50,638 nt of DNA, from positions 1 to 50,638 of the IMG/VR virus record IMGVR_UViG_3300044617_000880. One strand, given 5' to 3'. The position numbers were made by a program, and so were the translations under genes. Of this stretch, positions 1-7,471 are shown one piece after another; position 1 is the stretch's first letter, and each line of letters begins with the position of its first letter. Origin of the DNA: a virus. The notes under the pieces are model-generated. The model was not told the origin of the DNA. It worked only from the letters and a program-made list of their open reading frames with translations, and searched no databases.

Positions 1-127
1 GCCGCGGTGAACGGGCGGGCAAGAGTTGCCACTCGGGTCGACGGGTTGTAGGAAGCAATGACGCGCTCCTCCGTCACACCAAGAGTGGTGCCACCGGCAT
101 TGCTAAGAAGTCGGACAAACTGACCTG
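1..127. repeat. Direct terminal repeat, left copy (circular-assembly overlap)
   Basis: These 127 bases are identical to 50512-50638. The repeat lies in the middle of an open reading frame that continues correctly across the junction, so it marks the overlap of a circular assembly and not a gene boundary. A 127-base overlap equals a commonly used maximum k-mer length of de Bruijn assemblers, which supports an assembly origin over a physical terminal redundancy of the virion DNA. The unit genome is then about 50,511 bp. Confidence 0.95.
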
Positions 128-701
128 CATAGGCATTGTCACGGTAGTCAACAAGACCCAGGTCTGGGGTGTCGTCGAAAGTGAACAAGGTCTTGGTGGC
201 ATCAAGGGTGCCGTAGTTTGTGTAACTGCAGTAGTGGGGCAGCATGTCGCCATTCGTGGTGTACCGAACGGTCCACGTCAGGTTGGTGTATCCGGTGTTC
301 GAAAGGTTCTGCGGGAACGGCCGGAAGCAAAGCATGTTGCCTTCAATCATCCAGCCAGGACCGGTACGACTCTGCTCGTGGTCAGGACGAATGTCGTCAG
401 TCGGAAGACCATTGCTGATGAGATTACCGGTTGCGCCAGTGTACTGAACAACCTCGTGGATCTCACCAACGCAGGGAGGCAGAACGTAGCATTCCTGGTT
501 CTCAACGAAGGTAATGGTGTAGTCCAAGAGAACAGGGTTGTCAGCGCTCAGGGAGCAGCGACTCCACACGTCCACCAGAGATGGCATGACCACGTGCTGA
601 AGCAGGAACTGGTCAGTGTACTTCGAGTCGAAGTCCGGATCGTCGAGGTAGCCTCGGATACGGGCAAGGACTGTCTTGATGAATGATCGGGAGGTGTCCA
701 T
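1..701 (-). CDS. Head-tail adaptor (connector) candidate, N-terminal part, cut by the contig end
   Basis: ATG at 699-701 opens a frame that runs off the left edge and continues in the same frame at 50511 down to the stop at 50268. Joined, it encodes 314 residues. The start MDTSRSFIKTVLARIRGYL, the middle (VLPPCVGEIHEVVQYTG) and the helical C-terminus, rich in A, L and Q, resemble podoviral adaptor or connector proteins that dock on the portal ring. The start codon follows the stop of the upstream gene after two bases (TAACCATG). Neighbours are small unknown proteins upstream and a 180-aa unknown downstream. The assignment rests on overall character and place in a virion gene block, not on a diagnostic motif. 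Confidence 0.55.
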   Translation of the reverse strand, partial: MDTSRSFIKTVLARIRGYLDDPDFDSKYTDQFLLQHVVMPSLVDVWSRCSLSADNPVLLDYTITFVENQECYVLPPCVGEIHEVVQYTGATGNLISNGLPTDDIRPDHEQSRTGPGWMIEGNMLCFRPFPQNLSNTGYTNLTWTVRYTTNGDMLPHYCSYTNYGTLDATKTLFTFDDTPDLGLVDYRDNAYAGQFVRLLSNAGGTTLGVTEERVIASYNPSTRVATLARPFTA

Positions 702-703
702 GG

Positions 704-1258
704 TTAGCCGCTCGTGATGATACGGCCACGAGCCAGATTAGCCAACTCTTCCTTGGCCATGGCCAAAGACTCGCCACCTTCTCGGGTGCCAATGAAAGAG
801 CTTTGTCCACTTGCCATGGCGTTGGCTTCCGCGTGCAGCCCCTTGTACCTCAGGTGCTTGGCCGAGTTCTGACGCTCAGCCATTGACTCATCGCGGATAG
901 CCTGTCGCTCTTCAGCAGCCCGGCGCATCTTCCGACGAATACCCTCGGCACCCTTGTCACACAAGATGATGCGAGCATCCAAGAACCCGCGACTGGGTCG
1001 CTCATCGTGGGGGTACGCCTCCAGTTCTTGGGCCACCTTGCCACGGATCAGCCAGTCGCACAGAACAATGTTGTCTGATTCCAGGTGGTGGTACTCAAAC
1101 AGTGTGGGGCGCTTGTAGTGCCGGCGAAGCCACAGGACAAACTCGCTATCAGGCATAACCCGATGGCGAGTAGCATCCAGAACAAGGCCCTCCCTGTGGG
1201 CTTCTTCGACGGGGTCATAGATGATCTCAATGTCAAGCGGTGCGGTCTTTTCGCTCAT
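704..1258 (-). CDS. Conserved-looking phage protein of unknown function, 184 aa
   Basis: I do not recognise this 184-residue soluble protein. The first half is mixed; residues about 100-165 are strongly charged and helical (RRKMRRAAEERQ and following), suggesting a coiled or RNA/DNA-facing segment. A good ribosome-binding site (AGGAG, 8 bases before the ATG at 1258) lies inside the upstream 54-aa gene, whose stop overlaps the start as TAATG. It is followed after two bases by the adaptor candidate, so it may be a virion or head-completion protein; that is inferred from position only. Confidence 0.75.
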   Translation of the reverse strand: MSEKTAPLDIEIIYDPVEEAHREGLVLDATRHRVMPDSEFVLWLRRHYKRPTLFEYHHLESDNIVLCDWLIRGKVAQELEAYPHDERPSRGFLDARIILCDKGAEGIRRKMRRAAEERQAIRDESMAERQNSAKHLRYKGLHAEANAMASGQSSFIGTREGGESLAMAKEELANLARGRIITSG

Positions 1259-1422
1259 TACTTGCTCCTGCTGCGTGCCATCTTCTTGAAGGTCACAGCA
1301 AGATTGTAGCGCTTTGAGCCGGGCGGGCAGGAGGGACTACCAAACTTTCCGCCGGTGCACACACCCTCAGTGCCCCGCTTCTTGATGCCGGCAGCGACCT
1401 TGCCAATCCAGTTCTTAGCCAC
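1258..1422 (-). CDS. Small basic protein, 54 aa, starts at GTG
   Basis: A 54-residue basic protein starting VAKNWIGKVAAGIKKRG, with a central Cys/Gly part (VCTGGKFGSPSCPPGSKRYN) and ending in a TFKKMAR-type tail. I recall small phage proteins with a KNWI start and an N-x-A-x-TF-x-KMA tail; none has a known function that I can name. The GTG start is chosen because GGAGG lies 8 bases upstream, inside the end of the preceding gene. The gene overlaps the upstream stop (1415-1417) by 8 bases, exactly as the upstream pair does, and overlaps the downstream ATG by one base. Confidence 0.7.
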   Translation of the reverse strand: MAKNWIGKVAAGIKKRGTEGVCTGGKFGSPSCPPGSKRYNLAVTFKKMARSRSK

Positions 1423-1804
1423 GGCCAAGTCCTCCAAGGGAGCGAAGGGGGTTTCTGCGCACGGCCTTCACCTTGGGGCCCGATGCGCCCTGCATTCCGA
1501 CACGAGACTTCTCAGCCTTCTTGGCCGCCAACTGAGAACTGCTCATCTCTCCACGGGTAACGGGAGTCTTGCCACTTACACGCTTGGAGGGGCGGCAATA
1601 CTCATTGCTTCCACCTGCACCGCAAGCCTTGCCGCTCTTGGTGTCCACCCACTTCTCGGCACCCCAGCGCTTCAAATTGGCGCCAGCCTGTGTCTTACGG
1701 ACCTGGCCCTTGGCCTTGCGGCACTTAGCGGTGGCCTGTGCTGCACGCGCAGACCACTTGCCGTAAGACGCCATCACCTTGTTGTAACAGGCGTCCTTAG
1801 CCAC
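1415..1804 (-). CDS. DUF5872-like small basic Cys protein, 129 aa, starts at GTG
   Basis: The start DACYNKVMASYGKWSARAAQ and the block LKRWGAEKWVDTKSGKAC followed by YCRPSKRVSGKTPVT match what I recall of DUF5872, a family in large viruses, phages and some bacteria with no assigned activity. Cysteines pair around residues 65-75 and the protein is strongly basic. I start it at GTG 1804 because an earlier ATG at 1969 would duplicate the coding of the upstream gene, while a purine-rich GGGGGA stretch precedes the GTG. Its C-terminus, PLRSLGGLGRG, nearly copies that of the upstream gene, and the DNA of that tail carries the ribosome-binding site of the next gene. Confidence 0.65.
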   Translation of the reverse strand: MAKDACYNKVMASYGKWSARAAQATAKCRKAKGQVRKTQAGANLKRWGAEKWVDTKSGKACGAGGSNEYCRPSKRVSGKTPVTRGEMSSSQLAAKKAEKSRVGMQGASGPKVKAVRRNPLRSLGGLGRG

Positions 1805-2129
1805 GGGAGAGTCCCCCAAGAGAGCGCAAAGGGCTATATGGCCCAACAAACTTCTTGTTGCCTTGCTTAGGTACTTTTTTGACGCGGGAAGACGGAATAG
1901 AGCTAGTTGTTTTTTGAGCAGCAGTCCGCTGTGCCAGTAGATCCTTATAGAACTGGATCTTTTTTTCATCAGTTAAACGACTGGTTACCCCTTTAAATCG
2001 CGCAGGATCTCCACGCATAATACGCAGATTTTGACCTGCAATACGGGCCTCCTCTGAGGCTTGCGGTAGTTGGGCCCTTGTAATTCTCTGTGCTTTGCTA
2101 AGGGGCTTTTTAATGGGGTTGTGTTTCAT
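1797..2129 (-). CDS. Basic protein of unknown function, 110 aa
   Basis: A 110-residue lysine/arginine-rich protein (MKHNPIKKPLSKAQRITRAQ at the start) with a helical middle and the tail PLRSLGGLSRG. I do not recognise a family. Its tail is nearly the same as that of the next gene, and the same 8-base stop/GTG overlap follows each, so the junction looks duplicated. Start overlaps the upstream stop as TAATG. Third codon positions are richer in A and T than in the capsid genes. The excess of basic residues would suit DNA packaging or ejection partners, but that is a guess. Confidence 0.6.
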   Translation of the reverse strand: MKHNPIKKPLSKAQRITRAQLPQASEEARIAGQNLRIMRGDPARFKGVTSRLTDEKKIQFYKDLLAQRTAAQKTTSSIPSSRVKKVPKQGNKKFVGPYSPLRSLGGLSRG

Positions 2130-2527
2130 TAGTAGGTTCCATCTGGTACGTGGGCATCAATGGCCTCTTCCCATTTGCGCAAAAATTCTTTGCGGCTTGT
2201 TGGAGACGCAATCCGCTTAAGGGCTTCTTCCAGTCTCCGTCGAGAACCTGGGGGGTAATCAGACACCGCACCACTAAAACTTACAAGGGACTTATCACGA
2301 CCCTTAACTACTGACGAAGGTGAAGTAGCCTTGGTAAACAACTGCCTCGTTCTTGCCAAGTTTGCCTCAGTTGGAGTAAATCTCCGCTTTGGCATTGGTG
2401 TACCAGTTGGCTCTCGCATCCTCCGCACCTTTGGACTTGAGCCTGTCTTTATGGAAGAACCCAATAGATCCATAAGCTCGTCAATGAAATGTTGAACCTG
2501 AAATCTAGGGTTAATCCTGTTGGCCAT
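2129..2527 (-). CDS. Unknown protein, 132 aa
   Basis: A 132-residue protein beginning MANRINPRFQVQHFIDELMD, with a basic disordered centre (KVRRMREPTGTPMPKRR) and a helical C-terminal half rich in R, E and K. I recognise no family. The ATG follows a GGAAG stretch by about 8 bases and lies right after the upstream stop (TGACATG). It sits in the run of small basic proteins between the metalloprotease-like gene and the adaptor, so its role may be linked to theirs. Confidence 0.6.
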   Translation of the reverse strand: MANRINPRFQVQHFIDELMDLLGSSIKTGSSPKVRRMREPTGTPMPKRRFTPTEANLARTRQLFTKATSPSSVVKGRDKSLVSFSGAVSDYPPGSRRRLEEALKRIASPTSRKEFLRKWEEAIDAHVPDGTY

Positions 2528-2528
2528 G

Positions 2529-2774
2529 TCAGCACTTCCATGCCCTTCGGGCTTTACGAAGACGACTGTTTGGATCCTTTGCAGCCTTTGGCCACATCTT
2601 CATTTGACCAGCAGACCGGGCACAGAAAGAGTCACGGCGAGAGCCACCCTCAGGCTGGGGAGGCTTCAAGTTGCCACCAGTGGCCTTGTTGTAGGCACTG
2701 CGGCCAAGTTCACTAAGTCCCCCCATGGGGTTCTTGTGCTTGGCCTTGAACTGGAACTTGGGCTTGTCCGCCAT
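2529..2774 (-). CDS. DUF6321-like small protein, 81 aa
   Basis: The string GRSAYNKATGGNLKPP followed by a Gly/Ser-Arg-Arg-x-SFCAR block and an arginine-rich C-terminus ending W-K-C matches what I recall of DUF6321, a small domain of unknown function in phages and giant viruses. Two cysteines (in FCARS and at the C-terminal end) are present. It is one of several small basic families encoded side by side here (see 1258-1422 and 1415-1804). The start ATG is 3 bases after the upstream stop. Confidence 0.65.
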   Translation of the reverse strand: MADKPKFQFKAKHKNPMGGLSELGRSAYNKATGGNLKPPQPEGGSRRDSFCARSAGQMKMWPKAAKDPNSRLRKARRAWKC

Positions 2775-2777
2775 GGG

Positions 2778-3020
2778 TTAGTCCATATCCATTCCAGAAC
2801 CCAGGCGGGTGTAAGGCATTGGAGACTTGCCGCGAGGAGCGCCACCTGCCTTGATTAGCATGCCCACAAGGGCCTTCAGCTGCTCAGGAGACATAGCTCG
2901 CTTGATCTTGCTACCCATGCTGCCCATGCCAACGCTCTGGCTGCGGGCCATGGGCTTCTTGGGGCCGGGCTTCTTGATACCGGCGGAGGCGTACGGATTA
3001 GGCTTAGGCATATTGGGCAT
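2778..3020 (-). CDS. Small Pro/Lys/Met-rich protein, 80 aa
   Basis: An 80-residue protein rich in Pro, Lys, Met and Gly (MPNMPKPNPYASAGIKKPGP) with one likely helix (SPEQLKALVGMLIKAGG). I do not recognise it. It fits tightly between neighbours, with 3 bases to the next start and 3 bases after the previous stop, which is the main support that it is real. No strong ribosome-binding site is visible, so translation may be coupled. Confidence 0.55.
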   Translation of the reverse strand: MPNMPKPNPYASAGIKKPGPKKPMARSQSVGMGSMGSKIKRAMSPEQLKALVGMLIKAGGAPRGKSPMPYTRLGSGMDMD

Positions 3021-3023
3021 AGG

Positions 3024-3476
3024 TCAACTCAGGGTAAGGAGGTAACGGGTGTGTTGCACGAGATCCAGCATCTCGTCGCGGAGGTTCAGGAGCGAGGTTT
3101 CCTTCTCGCCCACAGCGGAGGGGATGTCCTTGCGAAGCACGTTTTCGACGGCCATCAGCACGGACTTCACATCATTCATGATCGACAGGGTGGTGACGGT
3201 GCTAAGAATCTCACGACCCTTGACGCTAATAAAGCTTTCAATGAAACCGTCAATCTTGTCGGCCAGTCCTTCGTAAGCATGCCCCAAAGCCTTGTGCTCA
3301 GCGTACGAAGTGGTCTTCCAGTGGAGGATTGCCAGGGACTGCTGGCACTCCATGAGCTTGGCAAGGAACGACTTGCCACCACCGGAACTCTTGGCTGGGC
3401 CCTTGGGCATCAGCTTGTTCAGGGGGTTGTCATTAGACGAGTCGTACTTGCCGTCTTCTTCGTTTGTGTCGGCCAT
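3024..3476 (-). CDS. DUF5856-like helical protein, 150 aa
   Basis: After a polar Lys/Gly/Ser-rich N-terminus of about 35 residues comes a four-helix-like domain with LAILHWKTTSYAEHKALG, GLADKIDGFIES and a long helical tail. That arrangement (LH-x-x-T-x-SYA-x-HKALG ... D-x-F-x-E) matches what I recall of DUF5856, a phage family with a ferritin-like look; its activity is not known to me. I choose ATG 3476 over a TTG two codons upstream because AAAGG lies at the right distance. It is two bases downstream of the previous stop. Confidence 0.65.
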   Translation of the reverse strand: MADTNEEDGKYDSSNDNPLNKLMPKGPAKSSGGGKSFLAKLMECQQSLAILHWKTTSYAEHKALGHAYEGLADKIDGFIESFISVKGREILSTVTTLSIMNDVKSVLMAVENVLRKDIPSAVGEKETSLLNLRDEMLDLVQHTRYLLTLS

Positions 3477-3478
3477 GG

Positions 3479-3745
3479 TCAAGCCTTTCTAAACTTTGCA
3501 AGATCAACGCCGCCACGGGCCTTGAGCATCTGAGCAACCTTGCTGGACTTAACCTTCCGATTCTGCAAGAGGTTGACCAGCTTGTTCAGCATTGAAGGAT
3601 CACTGGGGTTAAGCAACTGCTGGATATACGCAACCTGCGCAGCCCCTTGCTTACCCGTACCAAGGAAGGAGGCAACGCTCGCCTCCTTAGCTCGTCGGCG
3701 GTACTTACGATCTTCTGAATTAAGTGTACGAAGAGGATCTCGCAT
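3479..3745 (-). CDS. Small basic protein, 88 aa
   Basis: An 88-residue basic helical protein beginning MRDPLRTLNSEDRKYRRRAK, with a middle that reads like packed helices (AYIQQLLNPSDPSMLNKLVNLL). I recognise no family. The start ATG follows the stop of the metalloprotease-like gene after two bases (TAACCATG, the same junction as at the adaptor gene). It belongs to the block of small proteins downstream of the capsid hairpin. Confidence 0.6.
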   Translation of the reverse strand: MRDPLRTLNSEDRKYRRRAKEASVASFLGTGKQGAAQVAYIQQLLNPSDPSMLNKLVNLLQNRKVKSSKVAQMLKARGGVDLAKFRKA

Positions 3746-3747
3746 GG

Positions 3748-4062
3748 TTAGTCCAGTTTACGTCGCCATCCCATCTGGTAAAGAGCCCTAGCAATTGATG
3801 TTGCCGTCTGATCCACTGCAGTCTCTTCCAGCTCAGGGCGTGCTGCGTGCAAGACCTCGTGAATCACGGTGTCTAGAAGGTTGGGTTCGCTGAGGGAGCG
3901 GCGGATTTCGATGAGGGGATGCCGGCCCGGTCTACGGGGTTCCCAGCATCGGCCCCAGTCCTTGCCCATGGCGGCTGCTTCGTTGAGGCGGATTCGCCAC
4001 CGGCGACCGTTGATCTTGACCTTGTAGATCAGGCGTCCATTCGGATCAACTGAGCTTCCCAT
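3748..4062 (-). CDS. HEXXH metalloprotease-like protein (SprT-like), 104 aa
   Basis: The motif H68-E-V-L-H72, followed by acidic residues near 78-80, is the zinc-binding signature of gluzincin metallopeptidases; the short size and the DTVIHEVLHA context resemble phage SprT-like proteins. Expected role: cleavage of an unknown protein substrate, or a structural remnant of such an enzyme. Residues 10-50 look like a short beta-rich lead-in. GAGG lies 7 bases before the ATG, and the gene overlaps the end of the metallophosphoesterase gene by 34 bases. Whether it is catalytic cannot be told from sequence. Confidence 0.65.
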   Translation of the reverse strand: MGSSVDPNGRLIYKVKINGRRWRIRLNEAAAMGKDWGRCWEPRRPGRHPLIEIRRSLSEPNLLDTVIHEVLHAARPELEETAVDQTATSIARALYQMGWRRKLD

Positions 4063-4796
4063 TGGCGGCCTCGATTCCGATGTGAGGGGTCGCGGACCAA
4101 GTCAATTACGGCAATGCTCGCCCCCCACATTGAAGTATCGCGGCGGCTCATCCAGCCGGGGTTGAGGGGTCCGCAGGTTCCCGCATTCATGTACCAGTAT
4201 GGAAGGGGAATGGAACGGGTGCGGTGGCACTGCGTGGGGGGAACCGGACGGTGGGTGTGGCCACGGACGAACAGGCGGTGTGCGTCGCCACCAGTTAGGT
4301 TCATAAACTGGAGGCACTCGAGTTCGTCGGAGTTCTGGCCTACGTCAAAGCCGTGGGTTAGAACGACGGGGCCGATCTCCAAGCAGCCGCGCTTGTCCTT
4401 ACGGTATGGGGTCCAGTGCCAGCGCTTGGCCTCGGACGCAAAGGGCTCCGTGCGCATGAAGTCAGCTACGTCGCGCAGGGCCTTGGGGATGCGGCGCGGG
4501 TCCTGGGAGCGGAGGTTGTCATCGTGGTTTCCCATGATGGCGTGGAAGTGGGTCCTTGTAGGAAGGACAGATCGGATGGAGGCAAGGAAGGCTGCGGCGT
4601 GTCGGTACTCGTCAAGGAGGGTGTGATCGTGTTCGTCCGGGTGGACAGAGGCTGCAGAGGCTTCGAAGATGTCGCCCAGGTGCACAAAGTGAGAAACCCC
4701 ATCCAGAGCGGACAGGGTTTCGAGCAGCCAGTGGTGGACGTTCGGGGGAGTGAAGGGAGCGTGGGTACAGCTGATTGCTGCGATGCGGGTAGGCAT
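4029..4796 (-). CDS. Calcineurin-like metallophosphoesterase, 255 aa
   Basis: Metal-binding motifs appear in order: SCTHAPF at 9-15, HLGDIFE with Asp42, MGNHD in the 80s-90s, a LTHG motif, and RGHTHRP. This is the calcineurin-like phosphoesterase fold, which hydrolyses phosphomono- or diesters with two metal ions. The first motif, normally D-x-H, reads C-T-H, so one usual metal ligand is missing; activity may be altered. AGGAGA lies 8 bases before the ATG. It is the first gene after the capsid hairpin. Phages use such proteins as phosphatases or nucleases; the substrate here is unknown. Confidence 0.85.
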   Translation of the reverse strand: MPTRIAAISCTHAPFTPPNVHHWLLETLSALDGVSHFVHLGDIFEASAASVHPDEHDHTLLDEYRHAAAFLASIRSVLPTRTHFHAIMGNHDDNLRSQDPRRIPKALRDVADFMRTEPFASEAKRWHWTPYRKDKRGCLEIGPVVLTHGFDVGQNSDELECLQFMNLTGGDAHRLFVRGHTHRPVPPTQCHRTRSIPLPYWYMNAGTCGPLNPGWMSRRDTSMWGASIAVIDLVRDPSHRNRGRQWEAQLIRMDA

Positions 4797-4828
4797 GACG
4801 TCTCCTGTACGGTGAGCGGCGTGTCCCT

Positions 4829-4854
4829 GGGGGGTGGACCGAAGTCCACCCCCC
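4829..4854 (-). terminator. Extra-stable UUCG hairpin after the capsid gene
   Basis: Read on the minus strand, an 11-bp perfect stem (GGGGGGTGGAC / GTCCACCCCCC) closes a TTCG loop with a C-G closing pair, the C(UUCG)G tetraloop known for high stability. Flanking bases 4818-4822 and 4860-4864 (GGCGT/ACGCC) can extend the structure. It starts about 40 bases after the capsid stop and precedes the metallophosphoesterase gene. There is no T-run, so it may be a partial terminator, a 3' end stabiliser that keeps capsid mRNA abundant, or an RNA-processing signal. Confidence 0.7.
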
Positions 4855-4894
4855 GTGAGACGCCAAGGGCACCGCAGCCCTTAACAGGAGCCTA

Positions 4895-6487
4895 TTACGT
4901 AGCCGACCAGACGCGGTCGGTCGTAACGCCACTGAGTCGCATACCAGCAGCCTGGTCAGGCACGAGCTGCATACGCAGCATGCCCGGCATCTGCATGGCT
5001 TCCGTCATCAGACCACCACTCAGGATGGGGAACTTGGTGGTAGCCGTGCCGGTGAGGGCCGGGACCACAAAGTTGAACGGAACGAAGCTGTCCGCTTCGC
5101 TGAACTTCTGCACGCCCTTCGGATCCGGCGGCACGTAGCGCTTCCAGTTGGAACCGCCCTTCTTGATGCCGTACACCACGCCGTCCTCGATGTAAGTCGA
5201 GGTGTAGCCGTTGTAGGTGCGGCCTTCGAAGGTGAACTTGAAGCCCTGATCGGAGCCTTCGCTGTTCACGCTCGAGAGCTTGCCCTGACGCTCCAGGGTG
5301 TACTGACCAATCTTCTGGGCCTCGTAGCTCAGCCACACGCCGTCGCTGGCGATGAGGCAGTCGATCGTCTGGCCGTACTTGTTCTTCGCAGCATGGAAGC
5401 GACGGATGTACTGACGGAGCTTGTGCTCAGTCAGGGTACCGACGCTGCTCACGCCGAAAGACTTGAACTCAGGATGCACATTCACGTTGATGGAGTTGCC
5501 GGAGTCATACTCATCACCCAGCAGTGTGTTTGCAACGTTGAAAGTAGAACCGTTGCTGTCGCCAAACTTCAGCCAGCTGTTGATGCCTGCAATGCCGGTG
5601 AAGGCATTGCCACCCTGCAGCTTGCTGTTGGCGTAGCACAGCCAGTACGTCTGGGCCGAGCCGTCCACAGTCACTGCAGTGCCCTTGCTCACGATGCTGA
5701 TGGTCACAGTGGCCTTCAGCTCGTCAACGGCAGACACGAAGCAGTTCAGACGGGTTGCCACCGTGGGGGTACCCGCGTGCTGTTCGTCGTTACGACGATC
5801 CGTGTTGGCCTTGCCGGGGGCGCTGCTGCTGTCCTTAATCACGTCCAGACGCTGACCGACGTAGAAACGGTCGATAGCGTAGTTAGAGGGCGTGAAGGTA
5901 ACAGAAGCAACCGCACCAGCAGTGCTGGTGATGGCCGGGAAGATGAAGGACGCCGAGGACAGCGCGTAGCCCGTGTTCTGACTGGTGTACCAGTAGTTGC
6001 ACAGGGTGTGCGACAGGTTCTGGGCAAAGCCCTTCAGCTTCGGAGCGATGATGTCGCCGATGAAAGCCGGGGTGGCTTCCGCCTGCATCTCGCCCATGGT
6101 GACCGCCAGGTTGGTCAGCATGGAGCGCATGCCGATACCGAGGCGGTAGCTGTTGATGGCCGGACCCTGCAGAGCATCGGGCCAGGTCTGCGTTGCACTC
6201 TGGGTGTACAGCTTCGAGCCGACAGCCGTGGTTGCATCGCCGTACAGGGCAAAGTCGCCTGCCTGTGCGCCCTGGTCGATCACGCCGGTCAGACCGCCGC
6301 GATACAGCTTCAGGATCTTCATGTCACGACCAATCGCCGAAGCGGGGCCCACGCCCTGCGAGGTCACGACGGTGTCGCGCCAAGCGGGATCGAGGGTCGG
6401 CAGCAGCGTGTCGACGTTCTTGTTGATCAGCTCTTCGAGCTGCTGGCTATGCCGGTCGAAGAGTGAATTTGTAGGAGCAAATGCCAT
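4895..6487 (-). CDS. Major capsid protein, 530 aa
   Basis: A 530-residue protein directly downstream of portal and scaffold, with the position and size of a major capsid protein. It begins MAFAPTNSLFDRHSQQLEEL, has a long helical N-terminal part up to about residue 150, a beta-rich centre with probable surface insertions, and a C-terminal segment with RTYNGYTSTYIEDGVVYG typical of capsid beta strands. An HK97-like fold is expected but not shown by sequence alone. AAGGAAA lies 8-10 bases before the ATG. The hairpin at 4829-4854 lies downstream. Confidence 0.85.
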   Translation of the reverse strand: MAFAPTNSLFDRHSQQLEELINKNVDTLLPTLDPAWRDTVVTSQGVGPASAIGRDMKILKLYRGGLTGVIDQGAQAGDFALYGDATTAVGSKLYTQSATQTWPDALQGPAINSYRLGIGMRSMLTNLAVTMGEMQAEATPAFIGDIIAPKLKGFAQNLSHTLCNYWYTSQNTGYALSSASFIFPAITSTAGAVASVTFTPSNYAIDRFYVGQRLDVIKDSSSAPGKANTDRRNDEQHAGTPTVATRLNCFVSAVDELKATVTISIVSKGTAVTVDGSAQTYWLCYANSKLQGGNAFTGIAGINSWLKFGDSNGSTFNVANTLLGDEYDSGNSINVNVHPEFKSFGVSSVGTLTEHKLRQYIRRFHAAKNKYGQTIDCLIASDGVWLSYEAQKIGQYTLERQGKLSSVNSEGSDQGFKFTFEGRTYNGYTSTYIEDGVVYGIKKGGSNWKRYVPPDPKGVQKFSEADSFVPFNFVVPALTGTATTKFPILSGGLMTEAMQMPGMLRMQLVPDQAAGMRLSGVTTDRVWSAT

Positions 6488-6519
6488 GGTTCAGTTTCCT
6501 TGTAAACGGGGTTTAAGAA

Positions 6520-7458
6520 TCAGACGCGACCGTCAGTTCCCGTATCGAGATCGGCGGCCAAACGGCTCAGTGCGTCTGTGTTGTACGCATTCAGAGCAGT
6601 TTCAATGTCGCCGGTACTCATACCCGGCTTCCACGTTGGAGCCGAGACGGGCTTACGGTTAGCAAACGCACTCGCACTGCTGTCTGTTTCCGGGGCCCGT
6701 CCCAAACGGTTGGGGTCGCCGATTACCGAGCGGTACTTCGCAAGGACTTGGTCAGTCGCCCTTGCTGCCTCTTCAGTGACCCACGCTTCTTCGAAAGTCC
6801 CTGCAGCCGCACGTCGCGCCTTGAGATTGTCCATCGCCTGCTGGCGGATGTCACGCTCAAAAGCACTACGAGCATTTGCAACGGCTTCCTTTCCGTTGAT
6901 CTCCTCGAGCTTGCTCAACATCGTACGGGCGTCCTTGTTCAAATCAAGGCCCACGACGATCTGCGAATTCATGCGACCGTTCAGCTGCTCAGCACGCATG
7001 CGATCCAGCTGCTCACGAGCAGCCTGCGCTTCCTGCTGAGCCTGCATGATGGCATTGGCCACCTGCTCTGCGCTGCCGTCATCATCGTCACCTTCCGGGG
7101 TCGTATCCACATTGTCGTTCACGTTCGTTGCTCCTTGCTGAGACTGCATCCAGTCATTGACGTAGTTGTCCACTTCTTCACCCTGATACCCCATGTCAAC
7201 CAGCAGCTGTCGGGCAGCCTGCTCCTTGACCTGGGGATCCACATCCGGACGCATCACCTTGGAGGTGGCGTCGCGGAACGAAACAAGCTTGCTGTAGTCC
7301 TGACGCAGGTACTCCAGGTTCTCTCGGGCATCCACCAGCTCCTTGATGGAAACCTCTTGTCCCCCCACGCGAACGGTGGAGTCAAGGTCAAGAGCGGGCT
7401 TGGCGGTCTCGGGTGCGGGTGTGGTGTCTGCGGTGTTGTCCTGTGTCTCGTCGGCCAT
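6520..7458 (-). CDS. Capsid scaffolding protein, 312 aa
   Basis: Lies between portal and capsid genes, is highly charged, has a disordered N-terminus rich in T, E and A, an acidic stretch (EGDDDDGSAEQ near 125), and a long coiled-coil-like helix (QAQQEAQAAREQLDRMRAEQ), all typical of phage scaffolds that guide procapsid assembly and are then released or degraded. The C-terminal 50 residues, with basic and Pro-rich parts, probably bind the capsid shell. The start codon follows the GGAAT stretch by 7 bases; the stop is 32 bases from the capsid start. Confidence 0.85.
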   Translation of the reverse strand: MADETQDNTADTTPAPETAKPALDLDSTVRVGGQEVSIKELVDARENLEYLRQDYSKLVSFRDATSKVMRPDVDPQVKEQAARQLLVDMGYQGEEVDNYVNDWMQSQQGATNVNDNVDTTPEGDDDDGSAEQVANAIMQAQQEAQAAREQLDRMRAEQLNGRMNSQIVVGLDLNKDARTMLSKLEEINGKEAVANARSAFERDIRQQAMDNLKARRAAAGTFEEAWVTEEAARATDQVLAKYRSVIGDPNRLGRAPETDSSASAFANRKPVSAPTWKPGMSTGDIETALNAYNTDALSRLAADLDTGTDGRV

Positions 7459-7471
7459 TAGGCGTCATTCC

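Noticed and set aside
1-127. Direct terminal repeats of a T7-type packaged genome
   Set aside because: A continuous gene crosses the junction and the length equals an assembler k-mer; an assembly overlap is simpler.
1415-1969. A longer start (ATG 1969) for the DUF5872-like gene
   Set aside because: The extra N-terminus repeats the coding space of the upstream 110-aa gene, and the GTG start at 1804 has the same junction as the next gene.
5393-6466. A 357-codon plus-strand frame opposite the capsid gene
   Set aside because: Antisense shadow, rich in H, V, A and R with no motif; no neighbouring genes on that strand.
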